Positions 1-8,519 of a stretch of DNA of 38,412 nucleotides are shown here, one piece after another. Position 1 is the stretch's first letter, and every line of letters begins with the position of its first letter. Source of the stretch: Gp13-AA77 sp036521995. GTDB lineage: Bacteria > Acidobacteriota > Terriglobia > UBA7540. The notes under the pieces were generated by a model. It was given only the letters and a program-made list of their open reading frames with translations, ran no database searches and was not told the origin of the DNA. The DNA lies in NCBI GenBank assembly GCA_036521995.1, contig DATDGR010000054.1:1-38412 (forward strand). The letters run 5' to 3'. A program made the position numbers and the translations under genes.

Positions 1-3000
1 GAATGGGCCGTGCGCGCGCGCGTAGCGGCCAACCAGATCTTCGAGCGGATCGATTCCTCCCGGTCCTCCCGTCGCCGCCTGGAGGAAGGCCTTGGGCAGG
101 CCGGGCGGAAGTGGCGCGCCGACGACGTCGCGGTAACGAGCAGCGTCTTCGGCGGCGATGTACCGCCCTTCGCCGGCCACCGGAATCGCCACCACGCGCC
201 GGGAGTGGGTCAGTGCCGCGATCGACTTCGCCACTTCGGCGCTGGCCGACCTGGCCTTGATTTCGGCTGGCGAAAGATCGCCGAGGCTGAGCAGCAGATC
301 GCGGACTCCGTCGGCCGAGCGGGCGCGGCGGCGCTCATCCAGGCATTGAAGCTCGCGCTCCACCTCCTCGACCGCCGCAGAATCGAGCAACTCGCGCAGG
401 TCCAGGTCGCCCAGCAGTTCACGCAGGCGCGTCTGATCGATGGCCAGCGCCTGGGCGCGGCGCTCCGCCAGCGGAGCGTCGCCGTCGTAGATAAAGTTGG
501 CCACGTAGCCGAACATGAGCGAGGCCGCGAAAGGCGAGGGGGCACCCGTATCGACCGTCACCACGCGCAAGCCGCCCTGGCGAATTCGCTTGAGCGTCGC
601 CACCAAACCGGGCATGTCAAAGACGTCGCGCAGGCACTCGCGATAAGTCTCGAGCAGCAGCGGGAATGAGGGGTAGCGTGAGGCCACGGCCAGCAGATCA
701 GCCGCCCGCTTGCGCTGCTGCCACAGCGGCGAACGCGCGCCGGGACGACGCCGGGGCAGGAGCAAGGCTCGGGCGGCGGCTTCACGGAACCGTGCTGCGA
801 ATAAGGCGGTTCGTCCCAGTTGCTGCGTCACCAGGGACTCGATCTCGCTGGGCTCCGGCAGAAGCAAGGGAGCCTCCGGAGGCTGATCCCTGTCAGGAAG
901 GCGCATCACGAAACCGTCGTCCGTCCACAAGGTTTCGACGTCCATCTCCGCAAAGCTGCCGCCGGCTCGGATGCGCGCCGTAGCGGCCATCGACCAGGGC
1001 GCGTGCAGGCGGCTGCCGAACGGCGACAGCAGGCAAACGCGCCAGTCGCCCATCTCGTCGCGGCAGCGCTCGATGACCAGCGTTTCGTCATCGGGGACAG
1101 CGCCACCCGTGGTTGCAGCCTGCTCGGCGAGGTAGGCCAGAAGGTTCTCGGCAGCGGTCTCGTTCAGACCGTGCTCGCGCGTGAGCCGGGAGACGGCGGC
1201 TGGCGGCGGCATCGCGCGCAGGGTGCGCATCAACTCGCCGATGGCCCGGCCGAATTCGAGCGGGCGGCCGAAGTGGTCGCCGTGCCAAAAGGGCATCTTG
1301 CCGGGCTCACCGGGCGCGGGCGCCACCAGCACGCGGTCATGGGTGATCTCCTCAATCCGCCAAGTGGAGGCGCCCAGCACGAAGGTCTCGCCCACGCGAC
1401 TTTCAAACACCATCTCTTCGTCGAGTTCGCCCACACGCGCCGAGCCTTTTTCGGCCCCGACTCGGAAGACGCCGTAAAGACCCCGGTCGGGAATGGTGCC
1501 GCCGCTGGTCACCGCCAGCCGCCTGGCGCCGGCGCGCGCCGACAAAGTGTTGGTCAGGCGATCCCAGTTGAGGCGCGGGCGCAGCTCCGCGAATTCGTTC
1601 GAGGGATATCGTCCCGCCAGCATGTCGAGCACCCCTTCGAACAGGGCGCGGCTGAGACCGGTGAAGGGGGCAGCGCGACGCGTCAGAGCGAGCAGGTCAT
1701 CCACGCGCCAGTCCTCGACGGCCACCATGGCGACAATCTGCTGGGCCAGAACGTCGAGCGGCAGACGCGGGTAGCCGACAGACTCGATGCGGCCGTCGAG
1801 CATGGCGCGCGTGGAAGCTGCGCAGGCCGCGAGATCGCCCCGATATTTCGGGAAGATGATCCCCAGGCTGGTAGCCCCCGCCTGATGGCCGCCCCGGCCG
1901 ATGCGCTGCAAGCCGGACGCGACCGAGGGCGGGGCCTCGATTTCGACCACCAGGTCGATCGCACCCATGTCGATACCGAGCTCGAGCGACGAGGTAGCGA
2001 CCAGGCCGCGCAACGTGCCCGCCTTGAGCTGGTCTTCCACTAACAGGCGCTGCTCGCGGGCTAGCGACCCATGATGGGCGCGGACCAGCGGCTCACCCGC
2101 CAAGTCGTTCAGGGCCCCGGCCAGGCGCTCGGCCAGCCGCCGGCTGTTGACGAAGAGCAACGTGGAGCGGTGGGCGCGGATTAGCTCGACCAGGCGTGGA
2201 TGAATGGCCGACCAGATCGAGGTGCGCGCCGGCCCTTGGGAGGCCACGGCGCTCCGACCACCGGGAGTAGTCTCAAACTCGCCGATCCGCGCCATGTCCT
2301 CCACCGGCACTTCAACGGTGAGTTCCAACCGCTTGCGTTCGCCGGTGTCGATCAGCGTCACCGGGCGGTAGATAACGGAACTCGATTCGTCGTCTGCCGG
2401 CGAGACAGCGGCCTCCCGGTTAGGCCCAGCGCAGCGAAGTACCTCAGGGTGAGATTTGGCGAGCGAACGACCGCGGCGAGATGCTTGATCCCGATCAGCA
2501 CGAGGGGTCCGCACGGGGCCGTCCACCTGGCACGGCGCCGCACCCCCCAGAAAGCGGGCCACTTCCTCAAGCGGACGCTGCGTGGCCGAAAGACCGATCC
2601 GCTGCAGCGGCCGCCCGCAAAGATGCTCGAGGCGCTCAAGCGAAAGGGTGAGATGCGCTCCACGCTTGTTGGGCACCAGGGCGTGAATCTCGTCAAGAAT
2701 GAGCGTATCAACCGGGCGCAGCACTTCCCGGGCATTCGAGGTCAGCAGCAAATAGAGCGACTCCGGAGTGGTGATGAGGATGTCCGAGGGGTCGCGGCCG
2801 AAGCGGGCGCGCTCGGCCGCCGGCGTATCGCCCGTGCGTATGGCGACCGAAGGCAGGGAAAAAGCCTCACCGCGGGCGCGAGCAGCATGCGCGATCCCTG
2901 CCAGCGGGGCACGCAGATTGCGCTCCACGTCCACCGCCAGGGCCTTGAGCGGCGAAACGTACAGGATGCGGCAACGGCGGAGCCTCTCAGGTTCCGGCGA

Positions 3001-3225
3001 GAACATCAAGCGCTCCAGGCACCAAAGGAATGCCGTCAGCGTCTTTCCGGTTCCCGTCGGTGCGACAATCAGGGTGGATTCACCCCGGATGATGGGCGGC
3101 CAACCGAGACGCTGCGGGGCGGTCGGGCCCCGGAACGATGCCCTAAACCAGTCCTGGACCGCGGAATGAAACCGAGCGAGCGGATCCAGAGTGGAGTCGC
3201 GGTTGGCAGGGGAAGAACGGCGCAT
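1..3225 (-). CDS. lhr: Lhr-family DEAD/DEAH-box ATP-dependent helicase, N-terminal part (runs off left edge)
   Basis: Reading the minus strand from the ATG at 3225 gives 1075 uninterrupted codons that leave the window without a stop. Superfamily 2 helicase motifs are in order: Walker A PTGTGKT at about residue 56, a DEIH box (LILDEIHALVPNKRGAHL) near 177, SAT (IGLSATQRP) near 215, a second RecA domain with LLFVNSRRLAERL, ATSSLELGID near 408 and QRIGRGGHQAG near 440. The long region after residue 600 is typical of Lhr large helicases, which total about 1400-1550 residues, so several hundred residues are missing. Lhr proteins are 3'-5' translocating DNA helicases linked to DNA damage responses. 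The gene is divergent from uvrA. No good Shine-Dalgarno sequence precedes the ATG. All shorter open frames on the opposite strand here are shadows. Confidence 0.93.
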   Translation of the reverse strand, partial: MRRSSPANRDSTLDPLARFHSAVQDWFRASFRGPTAPQRLGWPPIIRGESTLIVAPTGTGKTLTAFLWCLERLMFSPEPERLRRCRILYVSPLKALAVDVERNLRAPLAGIAHAARARGEAFSLPSVAIRTGDTPAAERARFGRDPSDILITTPESLYLLLTSNAREVLRPVDTLILDEIHALVPNKRGAHLTLSLERLEHLCGRPLQRIGLSATQRPLEEVARFLGGAAPCQVDGPVRTPRADRDQASRRGRSLAKSHPEVLRCAGPNREAAVSPADDESSSVIYRPVTLIDTGERKRLELTVEVPVEDMARIGEFETTPGGRSAVASQGPARTSIWSAIHPRLVELIRAHRSTLLFVNSRRLAERLAGALNDLAGEPLVRAHHGSLAREQRLLVEDQLKAGTLRGLVATSSLELGIDMGAIDLVVEIEAPPSVASGLQRIGRGGHQAGATSLGIIFPKYRGDLAACAASTRAMLDGRIESVGYPRLPLDVLAQQIVAMVAVEDWRVDDLLALTRRAAPFTGLSRALFEGVLDMLAGRYPSNEFAELRPRLNWDRLTNTLSARAGARRLAVTSGGTIPDRGLYGVFRVGAEKGSARVGELDEEMVFESRVGETFVLGASTWRIEEITHDRVLVAPAPGEPGKMPFWHGDHFGRPLEFGRAIGELMRTLRAMPPPAAVSRLTREHGLNETAAENLLAYLAEQAATTGGAVPDDETLVIERCRDEMGDWRVCLLSPFGSRLHAPWSMAATARIRAGGSFAEMDVETLWTDDGFVMRLPDRDQPPEAPLLLPEPSEIESLVTQQLGRTALFAARFREAAARALLLPRRRPGARSPLWQQRKRAADLLAVASRYPSFPLLLETYRECLRDVFDMPGLVATLKRIRQGGLRVVTVDTGAPSPFAASLMFGYVANFIYDGDAPLAERRAQALAIDQTRLRELLGDLDLRELLDSAAVEEVERELQCLDERRRARSADGVRDLLLSLGDLSPAEIKARSASAEVAKSIAALTHSRRVVAIPVAGEGRYIAAEDAARYRDVVGAPLPPGLPKAFLQAATGGPGGIDPLEDLVGRYARAHGPF

Positions 3226-3548
3226 GGCAACAATTCAAACTGAGCTTAGCATCGAAGACGGTTTAGTGGATACGGCCCTGAGGCGCTAAATCGCGCTGAA
3301 TCCAGGGCTCTTCCTTGGAGCTTCCGTAACCGCCGGGATTTCAATGGGAAGCCGAGCGAACAGGTCTCTTGACGACGGATCGCGCGCTATCTCCGGCGAT
3401 TTGCGTTTTGACTTGAGCCGTCGGCGGTGCGGTTCAGTTTCCAGCTTTGGTGGTGATTCTAACGCTCGCCAACCATTAACCCTAAATTGCCTGTAGACTA
3501 CTGATTCCAAGTGGATTGTGTCGTCATCTCGCTCCGCCTGATCCGGTT

Positions 3549-3690
3549 CATTCCGGCTTTGGCCTAGCCCTCTGATTCTTATTATATTGTTGATTCTAAA
3601 TCACATTCCGGCTTTGGCACATAGGGGGTGGGGGGGTACCGTTTTGGGCCCGCCGACGCGGACTTTAGCCTAGATAGGTGGCCTAATCAT
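3549..3690 (+). repeat. Composite repeat element, copy A
   Basis: Two copies of CATTCCGGCTTTGGC lie at 3549-3563 and 3604-3618. The second is preceded by TGATTCTAAA (3591-3600) and followed by a G tract, AGGGGGTGGGGGGGTA (3623-3638). An imperfect TTAG...CTAA palindrome follows at about 3664-3687. The same order of parts occurs inverted at 18491-18702. The first unit runs into CTAGCCC, as does the middle unit of copy B, so the match is a shared composite structure and not only a shared word. Confidence 0.85.
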
Positions 3691-3795
3691 AAGCCTTGCG
3701 GAACCTGCTTTCATTTCCAAGCAGGCCCGTCACTTATTCGTTATTCTGCACGTATTCTTAGAGAGTTGTCAAGACGTTTTTGGTCGCCGACGTCC

Positions 3796-3824
3796 TTGAC
3801 GCTTTCCCAGCGCGGCCCTACCAT
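3796..3824 (+). promoter_or_regulatory. Candidate sigma-70 type promoter of uvrA
   Basis: TTGACG (3796-3801) and TACCAT (3819-3824) are separated by exactly 17 bp and lie 50 bp before the uvrA ATG. No LexA-type box is recognisable. The prediction rests on sequence only. Confidence 0.45.
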
Positions 3825-3874
3825 GAAAGATTAGACTCTTCTACCTAAGCCTTACTGTTGGCATCAGGTCCCTC

Positions 3875-6673
3875 ATGATCGATCGCATTACCGTCCGCGG
3901 CGCCCGCCAGCACAACTTGAAGAACATCAGCGTAGAGATTCCCCGCCGCAGCCTTACTGTGGTGACCGGCCTGAGCGGGTCCGGCAAGTCCAGCTTGGCT
4001 TTTGACGTGATCTACGCCGAAGGGCAGCGGCGTTACGTGCAGACCCTGTCCGCCTACGCCCGGCAGTTCCTCGACCAGATGGAGCGGCCGGACGTGGACT
4101 CGGTGGAGGGCTTGAGCCCGGCCATCTCCATCGAGCAGAAAACCACCAGCCGCAGCCCGCGCTCCACGGTGGGCACCATCACCGAAATCTACGACTACTT
4201 GCGCCTGCTCTACTCCTCCATCGGCGCCGCGCACTGCCACAACTGCGGAAGCCCCATCTCCCGCCAGACCACGGACCAGATCGTGGCCTCGGTGATGGCC
4301 CTGGGTGGTGACGGCGCACCCGAGGGCGGGCAGCGGATTATGATCCTGGCGCCCATCGTGCGCGGAAGGAAAGGCGAGTTCCGCAAAGTGTTCGAGGGGA
4401 TGGCGGCGCAGCGCTTTGTGCGCGTCCGGGTGGACGGCGTGCTCCGGCCCCTCGACGAGGAGATCTCGCTCGACCGCCGCAAGAACCACAACGTGGAAGT
4501 CGTGGTGGACCGGTTGCTGGTGAAGCCGGGCATCGAAGCACGGCTTGCCACCTCCATCGAGACCGCCATGAAGCTGGCCAATGGCCTGGTACAGGTGGCC
4601 GTGGTGGATGGCGAGGAGCATCTCTACTCGCGGCAATCGGCCTGCGTGAACTGCGGCGTGAGCGTGCCCACTCTCGAGCCCCGGTCCTTTTCCTTCAACA
4701 GCGTTTATGGTGCCTGCCCGGTGTGCAAAGGGCTCGGCAGCCTTTACAACTTTGATCCTGCCAAGGTGATCGCCGACTGGTCGCGGCCGCTCTTCAAGGG
4801 CGGCCTCGCCGCCGGCGGGACGTCAGCCGCCATGCAACGCAACCTCGAGCGCGGCGCCGCCCTGTACGATTTTGATCTCAACACACCCTTCGAGAAGTTT
4901 CCCCGCCGCGTCCAGAACTTGATACTGTTTGGCGGAACCGAGAATCCGCGCAAAGCGGCCGGATTTCTCGGCGTCATTCCCCTGTTGGACCGGTGGGTGA
5001 GCTCAAGCCCGTCGGAGGCCTTCGGCGAGTGGTACCAGCAGTACATGTCGCCCACGCTCTGCCACGCCTGCCAGGGCAGGCGGCTCCGCCCGGAGAGCCT
5101 GGCGGTGAAGGTGGCCGGCCGGTCCCTCGCCGACTTGACGGCGCTGCCTGTGACCCGGGCGCGTGAAGTGCTGGGGGAAATCCGGCTGAGCCCCAGGCAG
5201 GAGCTGCTGGCGCGGCGCATCCTGAATGAGATCACCGAGCGCCTGGATTTCCTGCTGGCCGTGGGCCTCGGCTATTTGAGCCTGGGCCGCTCCGCCGCCT
5301 CGCTCTCAAGCGGCGAAAGCCAGCGCATCCGCCTGGCGACGCAGATCGGGTCCAAACTGCGGGGCGTCCTTTATGTGCTCGACGAGCCCTCCATCGGCCT
5401 GCATCCCCGCGACAACCTGCGGCTGCTGGAATCCATGGAGCGCCTCCGCGATCTCGGCAACACGGTGCTGGTGGTGGAGCACGACGAAGAGACCATTCGC
5501 CGCGCCGATTGGGTGATCGACCTCGGCCCGGGCGCGGGCAAACAAGGCGGAGCCCTGGTAGCCTCAGGCACGCCGGCCGTGATCGCCGCCGATCCGGGAT
5601 CGCTGACCGGCCAGTACCTGGCCGGCCGGCTCCAGGTGCATGTCCCGGAGTCGCGGCGCCGCTCGAACAGCAAGTTCCTTACAGTGCTCGGCGCCAAGGC
5701 AAACAATCTGAAAGGCATCGACGTGAAGTTTCCCCTCGGCCTCCTGACGCTGGTCACCGGCGTGTCGGGCTCCGGCAAGTCGACCCTGGTCAACGATATT
5801 CTCTACCGGGCCATGGCCAAGAAGCTCTATCGCTCGCTCGAGGAGCCCGGCGAACACGAAGCCCTGAAGGGGATCGAGCACCTCGACAAGGTCATCGAGA
5901 TTGACCAGTCGCCCATCGGCCGTACGCCACGGTCGAATCCCGCTACCTACACGGGATTGTTTACCCTGATCCGCGAGATCTTCGCCATGCTGCCCGAGTC
6001 GCGGGAGCGGGGTTACAAGGCTGGCCGTTTCAGTTTCAACGTCAAGGGCGGGCGCTGCGAGGCCTGCCAGGGCGACGGCCTGCGGCGCATCGAGATGAAC
6101 TTTCTGCCGGACGTTTACGTCACCTGCGAGGTGTGCGGCGGGCGCCGCTACAACGCCGAGACGCTGGCGGTGAAGTTCAAGGGCCTCTCCATTGCCGATG
6201 TGCTCGATCTCACGGCCCGCGACGCCTTGCCGTTCTTCGAGAACATCCCGGCCGTCAAGCAGAAGCTGCAGACCATCGTGGACGTGGGGCTCGGTTACCT
6301 GCATGTGGGCCAGGCGTCCACTACGCTTTCGGGCGGCGAGGCGCAGCGCATGAAGCTGGCCCGCGAGCTAAGCCGGCGCCAGACTGGCCGCACGCTCTAC
6401 ATCCTGGATGAGCCCACCACGGGCCTCCACTTTGACGACGTCAAGCAGCTCATGGCGGTGCTCAATCGCTTGACGGACCTCGGTAGTACCGTCGTCATCA
6501 TCGAGCACAATCTGGACGTCGTGAAACAAGCCGATTGGATCATCGATCTCGGGCCCGAAGGCGGCGAAGCCGGGGGCCGCATCGTGGCTCAGGGTACCCC
6601 GGAAGAGGTGGCGCGGGTGAAAAAGTCGTACACAGGGCAAGCGCTGGCGCCGGTACTCAGGCGGGCAGGCTAG
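3875..6673 (+). CDS. uvrA: UvrABC excinuclease subunit A
   Basis: The 932-residue protein is the normal length for UvrA, the damage-recognition ATPase of nucleotide excision repair that dimerises and loads UvrB. Two ABC modules are visible. The first has Walker A GLSGSGKSS (residues 32-40), signature LSSGESQRIRLA near 478 and Walker B YVLDEPSIGLH near 500. The second has GVSGSGKST near 628, LSGGEAQRMKLA near 818 and YILDEPTTGLH near 842. Zinc-binding cysteine pairs occur at about 259/262 with 282/285 (CVNC, CPVC) and at 728/731 with 751/754 (CEAC, CEVC). The ATG at 3875 matches the family N-terminus (MIDRITVRGARQHNLKN). The long open frames on the opposite strand are composition artefacts. 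The gene is divergent from the helicase gene. Confidence 0.98.
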   Translation: MIDRITVRGARQHNLKNISVEIPRRSLTVVTGLSGSGKSSLAFDVIYAEGQRRYVQTLSAYARQFLDQMERPDVDSVEGLSPAISIEQKTTSRSPRSTVGTITEIYDYLRLLYSSIGAAHCHNCGSPISRQTTDQIVASVMALGGDGAPEGGQRIMILAPIVRGRKGEFRKVFEGMAAQRFVRVRVDGVLRPLDEEISLDRRKNHNVEVVVDRLLVKPGIEARLATSIETAMKLANGLVQVAVVDGEEHLYSRQSACVNCGVSVPTLEPRSFSFNSVYGACPVCKGLGSLYNFDPAKVIADWSRPLFKGGLAAGGTSAAMQRNLERGAALYDFDLNTPFEKFPRRVQNLILFGGTENPRKAAGFLGVIPLLDRWVSSSPSEAFGEWYQQYMSPTLCHACQGRRLRPESLAVKVAGRSLADLTALPVTRAREVLGEIRLSPRQELLARRILNEITERLDFLLAVGLGYLSLGRSAASLSSGESQRIRLATQIGSKLRGVLYVLDEPSIGLHPRDNLRLLESMERLRDLGNTVLVVEHDEETIRRADWVIDLGPGAGKQGGALVASGTPAVIAADPGSLTGQYLAGRLQVHVPESRRRSNSKFLTVLGAKANNLKGIDVKFPLGLLTLVTGVSGSGKSTLVNDILYRAMAKKLYRSLEEPGEHEALKGIEHLDKVIEIDQSPIGRTPRSNPATYTGLFTLIREIFAMLPESRERGYKAGRFSFNVKGGRCEACQGDGLRRIEMNFLPDVYVTCEVCGGRRYNAETLAVKFKGLSIADVLDLTARDALPFFENIPAVKQKLQTIVDVGLGYLHVGQASTTLSGGEAQRMKLARELSRRQTGRTLYILDEPTTGLHFDDVKQLMAVLNRLTDLGSTVVIIEHNLDVVKQADWIIDLGPEGGEAGGRIVAQGTPEEVARVKKSYTGQALAPVLRRAG

Positions 6674-6692
6674 GCCCGTGAAGGTTTGGAGG

Positions 6693-7435
6693 ATGAAGAA
6701 TCAATACGTGGGCGACATCAATGATTATCGAAAATACGGCTTACTGCGCATTCTGGCGCGAAGGCTGACTATTGGTGTTTGCTGGATGCTCACGAAGGAC
6801 GATGGACGACCTGACGGTCTCAAGATCAAATACCTTGACGCGAAGGAGCGGTGGCGGAGTCACGATTCCGACTTGTTTGAGGTCCTATACAAGATCGTGA
6901 AAAAAGAGAACTGCAGGCATATTTGCGAGGTCGAGAACCGCGGAGTTATTCCTTCGGGTCTGTTTTATTCTGAGCTTCTGGTCTCCGAGAAGGAAGCGCG
7001 CTGCGCGTACTTTTCGTCCGCATTTGAGCGCCTCAGATCCTCCGACATTATTTTCTTCGATCCCGACAACGGCGTGAGGTATCGTTTGGGCTGGTCCCGC
7101 CGGTATCTTTACGGCGACGAGTTGGCGAGAGCCTTCCGTCGCGGGCATTCCGTGTTGGCAACCAACACTTTCCACATGAACTGCGATCGACGTTCATTGA
7201 GGGCGCTGCGGAACGCTTTCGGAATGCAACGGAGGCACAACGGATTGTGCTCCTTAGGACACCTAACGTCCTCTTTTTTCTTGCTGCCCAGGAGAGGCAC
7301 CGTGAGTCGATCGACACCGCGTTGAGAGACGGGCTTGGTGCCTGGCACGGCCACATTACAGCGACGGTTTGGCCCTATAATGGGTCTGGACCCGAGGTGC
7401 ACGAGCATGATTCGAACTGTGGAAGCCGTGGTTAG
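6693..7435 (+). pseudogene. Conserved protein of unknown function, frameshifted
   Basis: The start MKNQYVGDINDYRKYGLL followed by GVCWMLTKDDGR and later IIFFDPDNG matches a widespread bacterial family that I recognise only as uncharacterised. The frame is good to GHSVL (about 7157). It then turns into arginine-rich text and stops at 7325. In the -1 frame the sequence resumes as NQHFPHELRSTFIEGAAE and RTPNVLFFLAAQERHRESID, running to TAG at 7433-7435. One missing base at about 7152-7157 explains this. The ATG at 6693 is preferred because it matches the family start; an upstream GTG at 6678 is also open. The gene begins just after uvrA and its 3' end overlaps the next antitoxin gene by 29 bp. 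It is either a true pseudogene or a sequencing error. Confidence 0.72.
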
Positions 7436-7628
7436 CGAAGAGGGAGACGTTCGGCTCTTGGAAGAGGTTCACCTTCCCGAGGCGCGCCGGGCTTTCGTGG
7501 CCATCCTGGAAGAAAACCTCAGGCTGACCGCGGGAAAAGCTGCGCTGCTGAGTGAACAGGCGCTCGCCCAAGACTGGAGCCGTCCGGAAGAGGGCGCCGC
7601 GTGGTCACGCCTTCAGTCGGGGCAGTAG
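7407..7628 (+). CDS. Antitoxin of a MazF/PemK-like toxin-antitoxin pair
   Basis: The product is 73 residues, beginning MIRTVEAVVSEEGDVRLLEE and ending LAQDWSRPEEGAAW-SRLQSGQ. The N-terminal beta-rich TVEAVV...GDVRLLE pattern resembles small AbrB-like or related antitoxins. The C-terminal segment with LSEQALAQDW and PEE is the type that usually wraps the toxin. The stop overlaps the GTG start of the downstream MazF-like gene by 28 bp, the translational coupling expected of a toxin-antitoxin operon. The ATG at 7407 was chosen because sequence before it belongs to the preceding frameshifted gene. The frame is intact although the toxin is broken. Confidence 0.7.
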   Translation: MIRTVEAVVSEEGDVRLLEEVHLPEARRAFVAILEENLRLTAGKAALLSEQALAQDWSRPEEGAAWSRLQSGQ

Positions 7629-7943
7629 TACTTCTGCCCTTTCCGTTTTCAGACTTATCCGGATCGAAGCTGAGGCCTGCTCTCGTCCTCGCCGATTCTG
7701 GCCGGGATGACTGGATCATGTGCCCGATCACCAGTAAGCCCGACGCGGACCCGCACGCCATCGAGCTGACCTCCAGCAGCTTCGCACAGGGTAACTTGAG
7801 CCGTGTCAGCTACGCTCGGCCGGGAAAGCTCCACTGCGAATGCGCAGATCATTCTTCGGGAATCCGGTCGCCTGAAGCGCGACGTTTTCCGGTCGGTCAT
7901 CGAGACCGTGATCGATTTACGGCGGCACGCTGCGCAAGTGTGA
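7601..7943 (+). pseudogene. MazF/PemK-family toxin, frameshifted
   Basis: From the GTG at 7601 the protein reads VGAVVLLPFPFSDLSGSKLR, then PALVLADSGRDDWIMCPITS and LSRVSYARPGKL, the core of a MazF/PemK-like endoribonuclease that cleaves mRNA. After GKL (about 7831) the frame becomes unlike the family. The +1 frame continues with TANAQIILRESGRLKRDV and FRSVIETVIDLRRHAAQV, then TGA at 7941-7943, a normal C-terminus for this family. The family usually reads GKLFTAN here, so two bases of the Phe codon appear lost at about 7831-7833. Without the shift the toxin would be about 113 residues. Loss of the toxin with an intact antitoxin is a common decay path. Confidence 0.75.
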
Positions 7944-8074
7944 ACAAGACTGTCCCGTTTTGGTCACTTTCAGGTGCTGAAGTGGCGAGCATCATAGGCG
8001 ACCGCAATTCGCTCTTGGTTGAACTTGAATGTCTCGACAATCGACTGATCTCATGATATCGCAGCGGTTGGCGC

Positions 8075-8218
8075 ATGGCTCAACTCGTAGTTCGTAGCCT
8101 CGAAGCAGACGTCAAGGCGAACCTGAAGCGCCGCGCTCGCCGGCATGGCCGGAGCATCCGCGCTGGCGTCGAAGCGGCGTATTGGTTGACTTTGAACCAA
8201 AGCCACGATGTATTTTAA
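8075..8218 (+). pseudogene. FitA-like ribbon-helix-helix antitoxin, C-terminally degraded
   Basis: The 47-codon frame starts MAQLVVRSLEADVKANLKRR then ARRHGRS, closely resembling the N-terminal ribbon-helix-helix DNA-binding half of FitA/VapB-type antitoxins, where GRSMEEEVREIL normally follows. Here the text changes to IRAGVEAAYWLTLNQSHDVF and stops, so the second helix and toxin-binding tail are lost or altered. No PIN-domain toxin follows. It is probably a relic of a second toxin-antitoxin module next to the broken MazF pair. It may still be translated as a short DNA-binding peptide. Confidence 0.55.
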
Positions 8219-8519
8219 AATCAGCAGATGCGAAAATTGAGTCTTCCGGTCAACGAGAACGCAGTCGGGGCCACATCAGGGCACAGATCCATCTCTATGA
8301 AAACAGAAGGTTTGCGGTATAGTCTCGACATTTTCTTGACATGTTATTGATAGGAGGCCGTTTCGGGCCACGCCGCGGAAGCCATCACGTCCGGGTTTGC
8401 CTGCCCGGCGAATTCGTCGAGCTGGCATACTGCGATGGAAAGTATCAGGACGCAGTCGATTGACACGTGGTGCGGAAGGGTCAAATCCTCATCCTGTTCC
8501 GAGCTCCGACGAAGGAAGC
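8219..8519. other. Gene-poor region before the deoxyhypusine-synthase-like gene
   Basis: About 300 bp with no convincing gene. A 40-codon frame (8341-8463, starting MLLIGGRFGPRRGSHHVRV) has no recognisable family. A PIN toxin would be expected after the FitA-like antitoxin, but I see no trace of it in any frame. Confidence 0.5.

Larger units (their letters stand above)
3226..3874. other. Divergent intergenic region between the helicase gene and uvrA
   Basis: This stretch of about 650 bp has no convincing gene. A 74-codon open frame on the minus strand (3286-3510) has no recognisable features. The region carries repeat element copy A (3549-3690) and a plausible uvrA promoter (3796-3824). The first 320 bp next to the helicase gene show nothing I can name. 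Confidence 0.6.

Noticed and set aside
10..3243. Several long plus-strand open frames (219, 407 and 347 codons)
   Set aside because: They are antisense shadows of the Lhr helicase frame, which carries all helicase motifs on the minus strand; the shadows read as arginine/alanine-rich text with no family.
3845..6640. Minus-strand frames of 123-263 codons inside uvrA
   Set aside because: Antisense to the complete, motif-perfect uvrA.
8470..8515. A TCAAATCC stretch resembling a tRNA T-loop, considered as a possible tRNA-Sec because of the selenoprotein
   Set aside because: The flanking bases do not form a T stem and no matching acceptor strand was found upstream.
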